DNA of 33,316 bases from Planctomycetaceae bacterium (GTDB taxonomy: Bacteria; Planctomycetota; Planctomycetia; Planctomycetales; Planctomycetaceae). The position numbers were made by a program, and so were the translations under genes. The notes under the pieces are model-generated. The model was not told the DNA's origin. It worked only from the letters and a program-made list of their open reading frames with translations, and searched no databases. Shown piece by piece: positions 8,546-17,317 of this stretch (position 1 is the first letter of the stretch; every line of letters starts with the position of its first letter). The stretch covers positions 1-33,316 of the forward strand of contig JADZEF010000119.1 of the NCBI GenBank assembly GCA_020850695.1, in the 5' to 3' direction.

Positions 8546-9616
8546 ATGGATCGCGCGATAATCGGCTTCCTGATCGCACTGTTGTCTTCTCCCGCCGGCC
8601 TCCCCGCCGCCGAGGGCCGGAAGCTGGCTCTGCTGGTCGGCGTCGAACAGTACGATCATTCGAAACTGGGGCTGCTGGATTTCTGCGGCGACGACGTCGC
8701 CACTCTGGAAGCGGTCCTGACAAAACAGGGCTTCCGCTGCGTGGTCCTGCGGAACGAGAAGAAAGACCCGCAGCCTGACGCAAACACACCGCCGACGGCG
8801 GCGAACATCAACCGGGCACTGACAGCCCTGCTGGAGAAGGTCACACGCCACGACCTGATTCTCGTCGTGCTGACCGGGCATGGCCTGCAGCCGATCGGCG
8901 AGACACAACCCTATTTCTGTCCGCAGGATGCAAACCCCGGCGTCGTGCAGAATGTCCAGGGCAAACAGACGCTCGTCAAGCCCGACAGCCTGATCGGAAT
9001 CGGCACGCTGCTGGAGCGACTGGACCAGAGCGGCATCGGGCACAAGCTGCTGCTGGTCGATGCCTGCCGCAACGCGCCGCAGTTGAAGGGGATGAAGGCG
9101 GGCGTGGACAGCGTGGCGTTCGAGCTGCCGGAACAATCCGGGCTTCTCTTGAGTTGTTCGCAGGGACAGTTTTCCTTCGAGAACTCAGCTCTCGGCAAGT
9201 CGGGCCGCGGCGCGTTCCTGCACCATGTGATTCTGGGGCTGGAGGGAGAGGCGGCCGACAAGTCGGGCCTGATCACCTGGGATGACCTGACCTCCTATGT
9301 GAAGAAGGCTGTGCCGAAAACTGTCACGGCGCTCTACGCGGGGACGGATGTGGATGCCCATCAAACGCCCGAGGGAATCAACCGGCTGGCGGGTTCGCTC
9401 GTCCTGGCGCGACTGACGCCCGTCGTTCCCCCCCTCACAGAAAAGCCGAACCTGCCGCCGCAATTGTTCGACGGGAAACAGTGGAAGCCCGTTGGAACCC
9501 CCAAGAGCGGACAGGAATGGCTGGATTATCTCAATCCACCGAAGTCTCCCGACGGTCTGGCGAGACGTGCACGGTCCGATTGGGCCAACTATCTCGGGCG
9601 ACCAGAACAAATCTAG
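8546..9616 (+). CDS. secreted caspase-like protease, split from its SUMF1 half by an in-frame TAG
   Basis: The protein has 356 residues from the ATG at 8546, which follows an AGGAG. A signal peptide (MDRAIIGFLIALLSSPAGLP, then AA) leads into a caspase-like domain that closely follows the upstream paralogue. H112 (LTGHGLQ) and C174 (LVDACRNAP) are the expected catalytic pair. The frame ends at TAG (9614-9616). Without that codon it would read directly into NSLGMKLRLIPPGEY, the start of a SUMF1-like domain, exactly as in the paralogue (there IENSIGMRM). The TAG therefore sits where the paralogue has a Glu codon, one base away from GAG. The caspase part itself looks intact and may still act alone in the periplasm. 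Sequencing error is an alternative explanation. Confidence 0.8.
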   Translation: MDRAIIGFLIALLSSPAGLPAAEGRKLALLVGVEQYDHSKLGLLDFCGDDVATLEAVLTKQGFRCVVLRNEKKDPQPDANTPPTAANINRALTALLEKVTRHDLILVVLTGHGLQPIGETQPYFCPQDANPGVVQNVQGKQTLVKPDSLIGIGTLLERLDQSGIGHKLLLVDACRNAPQLKGMKAGVDSVAFELPEQSGLLLSCSQGQFSFENSALGKSGRGAFLHHVILGLEGEAADKSGLITWDDLTSYVKKAVPKTVTALYAGTDVDAHQTPEGINRLAGSLVLARLTPVVPPLTEKPNLPPQLFDGKQWKPVGTPKSGQEWLDYLNPPKSPDGLARRARSDWANYLGRPEQI

Positions 9617-10494
9617 AACTCTCTCGGCATGAAGCTACGACTGATCCCGCCAGGCGAGTACAGCAGGGGGTCATCCGCGGCGCAAGTCAACAAGACCCTC
9701 CAGTTGGACTCGCAGGTGAAACGCGAGAACATCAAGGACGAACAGCCACAGCACCTCGTTCGGATCACGAAGCCGTTCTACATGGCCGAATGCGAAGTGA
9801 CGTTAGGCGAGTTTCTGAACTTTTACCACGATGCGAAGTACAGCATCGAATGCGAGCGCGACGGCGCGGGCGGTTGGGGCTACGGCGACCGGCAGTTCTC
9901 TCAGAAGCGGAATTACGTCCCCTGGGACTGGGGGCATCCAGCGCAGTCGATGAATCATCCGGTGGTGAATGTTTCGTGGAATGATGCCGTCGCCTTCTGC
10001 GAATGGCTTGGAAAAAAGGAAGGTCGTACTTATCGCCTTCCGACTGAAGCGGAATGGGAATACGCCTGCCGAGCCGGGACGAGAACGCTGTTTCAAAACG
10101 GAGACGACCCGGAAGCATTGATTCGGATTGCAAATATCGCCGACGCGGATGCCCATCAGGCGTTTCGCCAACTGAATGCGATCCGCGGTCGGGACGGATA
10201 TGCCTTGACTGCGCCTGTCGGACGCTTCGATGCGAACGGTTTCGGAATGCACGACATGCACGGCAACGTTTGCGAGTGGTGCTCCGACCGTTATTCCTCG
10301 AATGAATACTCGCGTTATGGCGGCGACGTCGCGATTGATCCTGTCGGTCCCTCAAAAGGCGAGGTTCGCGTCATCCGAGGGGGGCATGGGATATCAGTCC
10401 TGCGGAATGTCGATCGGCCCTCAGGCATGCCGAAAAGCCCGATTTTCGCACTCTCAATGTGGGCTTTCGCGTTGTTGCTGGTATCGAGAAGTAA
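9617..10494 (+). pseudogene. SUMF1/FGE-like domain cut off from the upstream caspase, with a -1 frameshift
   Basis: The same frame as the upstream caspase continues after its TAG with NSLGMKLRLIPPGEY, HPVVNVSWNDAVAFCEWLG, YRLPTEAEWEYACRAGT and MHGNVCEWCSDRY, all standard SUMF1-like motifs. At the run of six G (10379-10384) the expected RGGxW motif is lost. One base back, the frame gives AWDISPAECRSALRHAEK and then NVGFRVVAGIEK, ending at TAA (10492-10494). That is the proper end of the domain. In the unshifted frame the reading runs on to 10744 as unrelated residues. An internal ATG at 9629 could start a separate protein, but I see no good binding site. Two lesions in one gene favour decay. 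The loss of one G from seven could also be slippage or an assembly error. Confidence 0.7.
10379..10384 (+). other. run of six G at the frameshift point
   Basis: This homopolymer lies exactly where the SUMF1-like reading frame must move by one base to restore the family's C-terminal motifs. A seventh G would restore the frame. Confidence 0.7.
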
Positions 10495-10559
10495 AGACAC
10501 TGTCGTCCTGTACAAGAGCCTGATTCGGCCCGAGTCCCTGAATTCAGCAGGTAAACCGT

Positions 10560-10866
10560 ACGCGTTTGTGAGGAACACGTTCGACCGCTTCATGTCGCGA
10601 TGGACGAGCCCGAGCTTATGGGCCGCCGCGAGGCCGAGGGCCGCTTGGCGGACCAGCTCGCACGATTGCGGCACGGACTGGGAGCCTCGCTCTTCGATAA
10701 ACTTCAAGAGGTCAGTCCTGTTGATCCAGTCCATGACAAGGTAATGCAGTCCCAGGAACTCGCTGGCGTGCGTTGCCCGCACGACATGGGGGCTGTCGAC
10801 CTTGCCCACTGCTTCCACTTCCCGCTCGAAGCGCGCGACAAGCCCCGCGCGCCCAGGCTCCTGCAT
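10560..10866 (-). pseudogene. Ser/Thr protein kinase remnant (truncated at both ends)
   Basis: The minus-strand translation contains ARFEREVEAVGKVDSPHVVR, then LHYLVMDWINRTDLLKFIEE, then ELVRQAALGLAAAHKLGLVH and RDMKRSNVFLTN. These are the alpha-C to catalytic-loop portion of a Hanks-type kinase, including HRDxKxxN. They follow the kinase at 27763-32658 closely (FEREMEAVGRLDHPAIVRA and so on). The glycine loop and VALK lysine upstream are missing, and resemblance stops right after the catalytic loop, before any DFG. The sequence after that point runs into the 3' end of the caspase/SUMF1 gene on the other strand. It is a fragment and not a working kinase. Confidence 0.7.
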
Positions 10867-10915
10867 GACGATCGACTGCTATTCGGTTTGCGGATGGGCA
10901 GTCAGAGAACCAAGG

Positions 10916-11344
10916 TCACTGTGCAAGTTCAATTCGAAGGGTGGAGCTGCCGCTTGCGGGGATCACCTGGATCAAACCCGACGACTCGCTATTGGAGTAT
11001 TTCGTCAATCCGGCCTGCGGCCTGGATGGCACTCGGACGGGCACTCGACCGCTCGCTGGTCGTACATGAGCCGAGGCGGGAACAATGGCGATGCGGTACT
11101 CGCCTGGAATCGCGCCATCTCCGGTCTCGTAGGTCGACAGTCGGAACTTTCCGTCGGCGTCCGTGGTGGCGTGGGCTGCAGGGCCCCCCTTCGACTTGAA
11201 GATCACGCTGACATTGGCGAGCGGCTTTCCGTCGGCAATAACGACCCCGGAAGCCGGAACCGTTGACGCCCTCGCGGGCTGCGTGCTTCCGCAGCCCGGA
11301 AACATCGTCAGAGTCAACAGAATGATCGAAATCTCTGCCCGCAT
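10916..11344 (-). CDS. lipoprotein with carboxypeptidase regulatory-like domain
   Basis: The protein has 142 residues. The ATG at 11344 follows GAGGAG at good spacing. The N-terminus (MRAEISIILLTLTMFPGC) ends in a lipobox-like FPGC, so lipid attachment at Cys18 is expected. The rest is a small beta-sandwich of the carboxypeptidase regulatory-like type: ASGVVIADGKPLANVSVIFK, then TTDADGKFRLSTYETGDGAI and PGEYRIAIVP. In Planctomycetes such lipoproteins often follow DUF1559 genes, as here, where the DUF1559 stop is only 43 bp upstream. The two are probably co-transcribed. A surface or periplasmic structural role is inferred. No catalytic residues are visible. Confidence 0.75.
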   Translation of the reverse strand: MRAEISIILLTLTMFPGCGSTQPARASTVPASGVVIADGKPLANVSVIFKSKGGPAAHATTDADGKFRLSTYETGDGAIPGEYRIAIVPASAHVRPASGRVPVRVPSRPQAGLTKYSNSESSGLIQVIPASGSSTLRIELAQ

Positions 11345-11387
11345 CGAGACAGCTCCTCAGGCAACCGGAACGTTCGCTTCCGCGCGG

Positions 11388-12419
11388 CTACTCGTACCGG
11401 ACGGTTTCGCCGCCGCTGATTGTTCCCAATGCTCCCCAGATGCCATACGGGCTCTGACCGACCGGAGCGAAACTCGCAGTTCCCCAGATCCAGAGATCGC
11501 GATCCTGTTGCCCGCAATGGATACTGTCGCCGATGAAACGGACCGCTCCATCCGCAAGGAGAGCGTGGATGCCCCCGGTATGCATGCTGGCGGCGGTCGG
11601 AGTGCAGAAGCAAGGGGGCGAATTCGGGGGAGCAATGCTCGTGAACTGCAGGTAAGGCGACCCGTCCGCCCAGGCGTCCCCCCTCAGATTGGTGACGTCG
11701 GAAGTCCACCGCTGCGTGCCCGGATCAAAGTACTGGAGACATTCCTCCGGAGTCGAGGTCACCACGAGCGAAAGATGACCGATATCGTTTGAAGCAGTCG
11801 GCCAACGGATTTCCGCCATGGCGATCGTGTTGCTCGTTCCGTCGGTGATCTGTGCCATGTTGACCCGGCTGTTCCACCCGAACATGCCGCGCGGCGCGAC
11901 CCCCACCAAGCCGAAGTCGGGATTTGGATCATCTCCAAGAGAATAAGCGTAGGAGATCTTTCCAAGTCCATCATTCAAGAGATGAGACGTCTGCGACGGA
12001 CATAAGAAAACCGCCGGTTGAGCCTTCCAGGGGGGATAGTCCAAGTCCCAGGGATAAGGCCCCATCGGAGGATAAGAGACACTTCCCACAGTCAATGGAG
12101 ACGAGATCTGGTTATAGAGAGGTTGCTGGTCCAGATAAGGGAGCAACTGCACTGTCGCACTTTGCGACGTGCCGTTGCTCAACTCGGTCAGAGATTGCGT
12201 GCCTCCCGCGCCATAGGGGAATACGTTGTGCGCATCGTGATAATTATGAAGCGCTAGCCCGAACTGCTTGAGATGATTGCGGCACTGGGTGCGGCGCGCC
12301 GCTTCGCGCGCCGTCTGTACGGCGGGCAGCAGCAGTGCGATCAGAATCGCGATCACCGCGATCGACACCAGCAATTCAATCAGTGTGAAACCTGCGCGCG
12401 CCGGCCGTCGAGTTTCCAT
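11388..12419 (-). CDS. DUF1559 protein with type IV pilin-like N-terminus
   Basis: The protein has 343 residues. The N-terminus RAGFTLIELLVSIAVIAILI is a prepilin-type cleavage and methylation signal, with cleavage between Gly and Phe and Glu5 of the mature protein present. AREAARRTQCRNHLKQFGLA follows, then LHNYHD, the standard start of DUF1559 (SBP_bac_10). The end holds the family's usual GGIHALLADGAVRFIGDSI. These proteins are greatly expanded in Planctomycetes and are thought to be exported by a type II/IV-like system. Their function is not established. GGTGGGGCAAC precedes the ATG. The gene is divergent from the WD40 kinase, with 182 bp between the starts. Confidence 0.88.
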   Translation of the reverse strand: METRRPARAGFTLIELLVSIAVIAILIALLLPAVQTAREAARRTQCRNHLKQFGLALHNYHDAHNVFPYGAGGTQSLTELSNGTSQSATVQLLPYLDQQPLYNQISSPLTVGSVSYPPMGPYPWDLDYPPWKAQPAVFLCPSQTSHLLNDGLGKISYAYSLGDDPNPDFGLVGVAPRGMFGWNSRVNMAQITDGTSNTIAMAEIRWPTASNDIGHLSLVVTSTPEECLQYFDPGTQRWTSDVTNLRGDAWADGSPYLQFTSIAPPNSPPCFCTPTAASMHTGGIHALLADGAVRFIGDSIHCGQQDRDLWIWGTASFAPVGQSPYGIWGALGTISGGETVRYE

Positions 12420-12601
12420 GTTGCCCCACCTGCCTAGACACGGACACCTGTAGGGTTTTTACAGCGAGGATTTGCCAATTGCAATGTGGCATTCACCGCC
12501 GCACACCGCGAAGAAGACGGTGCTCGCGGGTGTTGCTCCTCGCTTGCCGCGGCATTAGGCTCTTGTCGAGGAACCTCCCGAGTCCTTTTCCTGGCGGAAA
12601 T

Positions 12602-15600
12602 ATGATCTCTGTCCACGACTTCGCCGCTGCCCTCAATGCGGTCCGGCAAGGTTGCATCTCGCTCGACCAACTTGACGAAGTGGTTCGAACAGAACCATCG
12701 CTGGAATCGGGAATTGTGGACGCGTTGACTCGCCGAGGGCTACTGACGTCGCCGCAGGCCGAATCGCTGAGGTCGCAAGTCCAAGGCAGTCCATCGGCCG
12801 GCATTCGAACGGCCGAGGCTGAGTTGCGTACCGGGGGCTTTGATCCCGGCAATTCGCCGTCGATGCAGGACGTCGATGTTCGACAGATTCTTAACGCGCT
12901 CCTCGAGACCGAAGGGAGATTGGGACTCTCGAACACGGAAAATCGGGAGCGTTCGAACGGAGATTCTGCTTCTAGTTCGGCGCAGGGAGGTTCCCCATAC
13001 GACGACTGCCGCGGACGCTACTTGGTTAGAGAGACGATTGGCGCAGGAGGGATGGGCATCGTCTGGCGCGCGTTTGATCCTCTCCTGGGCCGGGACGTCG
13101 CACTCAAGGAGATTCGGACGGACAATTCCGATCGGGGGTTGCGACAGCTCCTGCGAATGGAAGCAAGGATGGCCAGTCACCTTGAACATCCTGGAATCGT
13201 GCCGATCTATGACGTCGCGGATGACGCGGAAGGAAACCCCTACTACGCGATGCGTCTGGTCGAAGGGGATCGACTGACTGATGCCATCCGAAGACTTCAC
13301 TCCCAGACGTCCGAATCCAGCGAGTTTGCATCGCAGAGGAACGGATTGCTGCGGCGGTTCTGCGCGGTGTGTCAAGCGGTCGCCTATGCCCACTCGCGGG
13401 GTGTCATCCATCGCGACATCAAATCGGCGAACATTGCCCTGGGCGCCTTTGACGACGTCCAAGTGCTGGATTGGGGACTGGCCCGCAAGGACGGCGTTTC
13501 TGTCGAAGGGGACACCGGCCAGGATGAACCGTCGCGGGCCCGACTCTATGACACGATGCCGGGAACGCGGAAGGGGACGCCGGCCTACATGGCTCCGGAG
13601 CAGGCGCTGGGGGACGTGGCTGAGATTGGTCCGCGGACCGACGTATATGGCCTCGGCGCTGTTCTTTATGAGATCCTGACTGGTCGGGAGCCCTTTCCGC
13701 GTCCGGATCTCTCACTCAAGTCAGAATCCACAGCCGACGCCGTGGAAGCCGTTTTCCGGCAGATCGTCGAAGAGGGGCCGCTTTCTCCCCGACGGGTTGG
13801 CCCGGCCGTTCCCGCAGCGCTCGAGGCAGTCTGCATGAAGGCCATGGCGCGAGCGCCGCAATCGAGATATGCCTCGCCAAGCGAGCTTGCGGCCGACGTG
13901 AGCGCCTGGATGGAAGACCGTCCCACGACGGCCTACGTCGATCCCTGGCGAACGCGCATGCGTCGATGGGCGTCTCGTCACCGGACTTTGGTTGCCAGCA
14001 CGGGCATTGGAAGCCTCGTGCTGATCGTGTCGCTGGCCGCCGGCATTGTGCTTCTGAACCGCTCTTACGCCTCCGAGCAGGCGGCCCGCGAAGATGCGGA
14101 CCAGCGACTGTTCGCCTCACAAATCAAGGTCGGTTTCGCCACCTGGGAAAAGGGGCAGGTCTCGGAGCTCAATTCGCTCCTCGAACGTCTCAGTACGAAC
14201 TCTTCCGAGACCGAAACCTCTCCATTCGAGTGGCATTGCCTCGACGCTCTGAGCCGGTCAAGCGAACTCAACTCGCTGCCCGGCAACCGGGGTGCCGTCG
14301 ATGCCCTGCTCGTTTCGAGAGATGGGACCCGCCTCGTAACCCTGTCGCAGGCCAAGGCTGCCCCCTCGGTGGTTGGTCGCTCGAGTGCGTCCGGCAAGTG
14401 CATTGCGGAAGTCTGGGACCTGCCGAATCGACGATTAATCGCTCGCAGTGATGAAGTCCCTGCCTCGGCATCCGCGGCGATGACACCGGATGGGACGGGG
14501 CTGTTGCTCGGCGGGATCGATGGAATCGTGCGGCGATGTTCGCTCGACGACCTTCAAACGTTTGAAACCTGGCCGGAGGTCACGGCACCGCTGGGGGGGC
14601 CGGGAAGTGCGATTTCTGCTTTGACGATCTCTCCCGATTTTGCGCGGGTCGGGATCGTGCGCGTCGATGGAAGCGTGGAAATCTATGATTGGGTTGCGGA
14701 GACGAGGATTGCGTCGAGTGCACCGATGGGAGCGGGCGGCGCTGTGGACTCGCGCGAATTCGGCATTGTCTGGACTGCGAATGACCAATATCTGGTGACC
14801 GATCGACGGAGCCGCGGTTGGTTTCATGCGCTTGATCCTCAGGCCGTCCGATCGGTCAATTTCGGGGAGATCGGCGCGGCTTGTCTTGATCTCTCCGCGG
14901 ATCTTCGGGAGTTGATCCTTGGGGGAAGCCACGGCCAGGTGGCACTGCGCGACGTCGACACGGGAAAGACTCGACGGACGCTTGAGTGCGGACGCGAGAT
15001 CGTGCAGGCGGTCCGATATTCCCCCAAGGGGAGTCGAATGGCGGCTGGAGGCGCCGATGGCATCGTGCGAGTGTGGTCCGGCGTCGAAGGGCGCCTTGTT
15101 GCCGAGTTTCGCGGACACCGTTCCAGCGTGCGATCGCTGATCTGGCTCACCGAGTCGACGCTGATCTCGGGCGGTTCGCAGGGGGAGATCATCCTTTGGG
15201 ACTTGAGCAGCCCTGTGGAACGAGAGATCGTCCAAGACCTCTCACGTACGGTCGCTGATCTTGTGGAACTGCCGGGACGAGGGCTGGCGGCCGTCGCTCT
15301 CGATTCCGATCTCCAGTCCGAAGAGCCAGGAGAGGTTGTGCTCCTCAACCTCGAGGACAAATCCAGAATTCCGTTGTCACTTTCCCATGGAGAATCGATC
15401 GGTTCCGTGGCCTGGTCTCCGGACGGGCGATGGCTGGCTACCGGCACGGACGGAGGGAGTCGCACGATGGCCGGTCGCGGCGAGTTCTGCATCTGGGACA
15501 GCGTCTCGGGCCGGCGGGTTCGAACGCTCGGACGATATGCCGGATTGGCGGGAGTGGTTGCCTTCTCGGCGGATGGACGGCATGTGATCGGAGTCCATGG

Positions 15601-17317
15601 AAACGTCATTCAGGGATCGGTGAGGGTCCGCGTCTGGGATACGGAGACATGGGATTCCTACGAACTTCCTGACGGTCCGCCAAGCGCGGGATTCATCTCC
15701 TACGCCGCCATCTCGCCGGACAGTCACTGGCTGGTGATGGGGACGATGTCGGTTTCGAATCCCACGGAACCGGGAACGCTGCTCGTCTGGGATCTGCGGA
15801 AACGTGTCTGGCATTCTTCCGGCACATCGCTCGCACAGAACGTCACCGCACTGCAGTTTTCGCCTGACGGACAGCAGGTGATTCTGTCGACCGGCCTGCT
15901 CGGGGATCCTGCGGCGATCGATGGAGCGATCGAGATCCGGTCGATCCCGGACTGTAAGCAGCTGTCTCGACTGCAGGATCGCGGAACCGGAGCCTGCTAT
16001 TGTGCGGCCATGTCCCCCGATCAGCGCCTGGCTGCGGGAGCATCGTTCGACGGCACAGTTCGGCTCTGGGATCTGGCGTCGAAGACCATCGTGCGAAAGG
16101 TGCCGGCGAGCCTCACGAAGAGCAACGAAGCAGCGACGCCGGCGAACTGGATCGATTTTGATCCGGAGGGGAAGTGGATCGCAATCTCGGCGACGGACGC
16201 CGTCACGGGAAAGCATCCCGCCGGAAGCGAACTTCGCATTGTCGAAGCGGCGACCGGACGAGTGGCCAGCACGCAAACCATTTCGTCGACCGTCTTCCAG
16301 TGCCTCTTTTCCACGGACGGCAAGAGCATCGCCCTGGCCGAGGGAGATCACGCGAACGTCAGCCGGATCACGCCGCAAGGAACGCTCGAGCCAGCTCAGA
16401 GCCCTGGCTATCCGAGGGGGAACCCCGCCAGCCATCAAGGGCGAGTCGGCGCTGTCGCCGCTTCTTCGGATGGAAAGTGGCTCGCCACTGGAGGTGAGGA
16501 CGAGGAGATTCGACTCTGGAAAGTCGACGAGGTGGTTCGAGACCCCGCACGATCGATCCCGTTGCGACTCAGGGGGCATTCCTCGTCGGTTTGCGATGCG
16601 TGCTTCAGTCCGGATTCGCGCTGGCTGGCGTCCGTTTCCGGAAGCCTGACGAACGCGGCCGTCGGGAAATCCCGAAACCGCGAACTGATTCTGTGGAGCA
16701 CCGCCGAACAGAAAGAGTCGACCCGCCTTCCGCTCGGGGATGCTCAGCTTTGCCGTCTTGCGTTTCTGGATGACGAACGTATCGCGGTCGCTGTCTCGTC
16801 CCCTCCCGCTCGACCGGGCGGCGGTTGCGAGGTTCACATTCTGGGTCTGCCGACATTGCACAAAATCGCACGGATTCGAGGACCGGATTTCGACTCCATT
16901 ACCTGTCTCGCCGCCCGCCGTGGCGGGAATGAACTCGCCTTTGGAGTCTTCGGCCGCCAGCTGTTCACCGCCCCGACCTCGGGAGCCGAACCGGCTCGCG
17001 AACTGGGAAGAATGTCGCAGATTCCCACCGCCATCACCTATTCGCCCGACGGACGGACGATTGCGGCGACAGGAAACCGAGGCGAGCTGGTGCTGTATGC
17101 GGCGGCCAGCCACCAGGAAATGCTGTCGATGCTGTTCCATCGGGAGGCGTTGCAGTGCGTGGCGTTCTCGGCGGACAGTCGGCAGTTGCTGCTGGGCGGG
17201 GCCGCTCCGAACGACTTCGGCGGCGAACTGCATCTCTGGCCGCGCCGGCCAGCGGCGTCCCCCTGGACCTTGCCGAACTTGAAAGAGCCGTCTCCCCTGG
17301 TGAGTCACGCTCCATGA
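12602..17317 (+). CDS. transmembrane Ser/Thr protein kinase with C-terminal WD40 repeats
   Basis: The protein has 1571 residues from the ATG at 12602 (GGCGGA upstream). The frame is open for 41 codons further, but those codons read as non-coding. Residues 1-60 form a small helical N-terminal region. The kinase domain spans about 140-440: glycine loop GAGGMG (147-152), VALK Lys169, Glu187, HRDIKSAN (His270, Asp272), and DWG at 290-292 in place of DFG. GTPAYMAPEQ marks the activation segment end. A membrane helix lies at about 463-486. The remainder, over 1000 residues, is a series of WD40-type blades (for example SPDGRWLATG, DGTVRLWDL, DGKWLATGGEDEEIRLWKV, SPDGRTIAATG), enough for about two beta-propellers. 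The kinase faces the cytoplasm and the propellers lie outside, by inference. Its stop overlaps the ECF sigma gene start, so both are likely one signalling unit. Confidence 0.9.
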   Translation: MISVHDFAAALNAVRQGCISLDQLDEVVRTEPSLESGIVDALTRRGLLTSPQAESLRSQVQGSPSAGIRTAEAELRTGGFDPGNSPSMQDVDVRQILNALLETEGRLGLSNTENRERSNGDSASSSAQGGSPYDDCRGRYLVRETIGAGGMGIVWRAFDPLLGRDVALKEIRTDNSDRGLRQLLRMEARMASHLEHPGIVPIYDVADDAEGNPYYAMRLVEGDRLTDAIRRLHSQTSESSEFASQRNGLLRRFCAVCQAVAYAHSRGVIHRDIKSANIALGAFDDVQVLDWGLARKDGVSVEGDTGQDEPSRARLYDTMPGTRKGTPAYMAPEQALGDVAEIGPRTDVYGLGAVLYEILTGREPFPRPDLSLKSESTADAVEAVFRQIVEEGPLSPRRVGPAVPAALEAVCMKAMARAPQSRYASPSELAADVSAWMEDRPTTAYVDPWRTRMRRWASRHRTLVASTGIGSLVLIVSLAAGIVLLNRSYASEQAAREDADQRLFASQIKVGFATWEKGQVSELNSLLERLSTNSSETETSPFEWHCLDALSRSSELNSLPGNRGAVDALLVSRDGTRLVTLSQAKAAPSVVGRSSASGKCIAEVWDLPNRRLIARSDEVPASASAAMTPDGTGLLLGGIDGIVRRCSLDDLQTFETWPEVTAPLGGPGSAISALTISPDFARVGIVRVDGSVEIYDWVAETRIASSAPMGAGGAVDSREFGIVWTANDQYLVTDRRSRGWFHALDPQAVRSVNFGEIGAACLDLSADLRELILGGSHGQVALRDVDTGKTRRTLECGREIVQAVRYSPKGSRMAAGGADGIVRVWSGVEGRLVAEFRGHRSSVRSLIWLTESTLISGGSQGEIILWDLSSPVEREIVQDLSRTVADLVELPGRGLAAVALDSDLQSEEPGEVVLLNLEDKSRIPLSLSHGESIGSVAWSPDGRWLATGTDGGSRTMAGRGEFCIWDSVSGRRVRTLGRYAGLAGVVAFSADGRHVIGVHGNVIQGSVRVRVWDTETWDSYELPDGPPSAGFISYAAISPDSHWLVMGTMSVSNPTEPGTLLVWDLRKRVWHSSGTSLAQNVTALQFSPDGQQVILSTGLLGDPAAIDGAIEIRSIPDCKQLSRLQDRGTGACYCAAMSPDQRLAAGASFDGTVRLWDLASKTIVRKVPASLTKSNEAATPANWIDFDPEGKWIAISATDAVTGKHPAGSELRIVEAATGRVASTQTISSTVFQCLFSTDGKSIALAEGDHANVSRITPQGTLEPAQSPGYPRGNPASHQGRVGAVAASSDGKWLATGGEDEEIRLWKVDEVVRDPARSIPLRLRGHSSSVCDACFSPDSRWLASVSGSLTNAAVGKSRNRELILWSTAEQKESTRLPLGDAQLCRLAFLDDERIAVAVSSPPARPGGGCEVHILGLPTLHKIARIRGPDFDSITCLAARRGGNELAFGVFGRQLFTAPTSGAEPARELGRMSQIPTAITYSPDGRTIAATGNRGELVLYAAASHQEMLSMLFHREALQCVAFSADSRQLLLGGAAPNDFGGELHLWPRRPAASPWTLPNLKEPSPLVSHAP

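Noticed and set aside
15377-17308. A 643-codon open frame on the minus strand inside the WD40 kinase
   Set aside because: It lies fully opposite a clear WD40 coding region, is rich in Arg, Gly and Pro without domains, and is a typical GC-rich antisense shadow.
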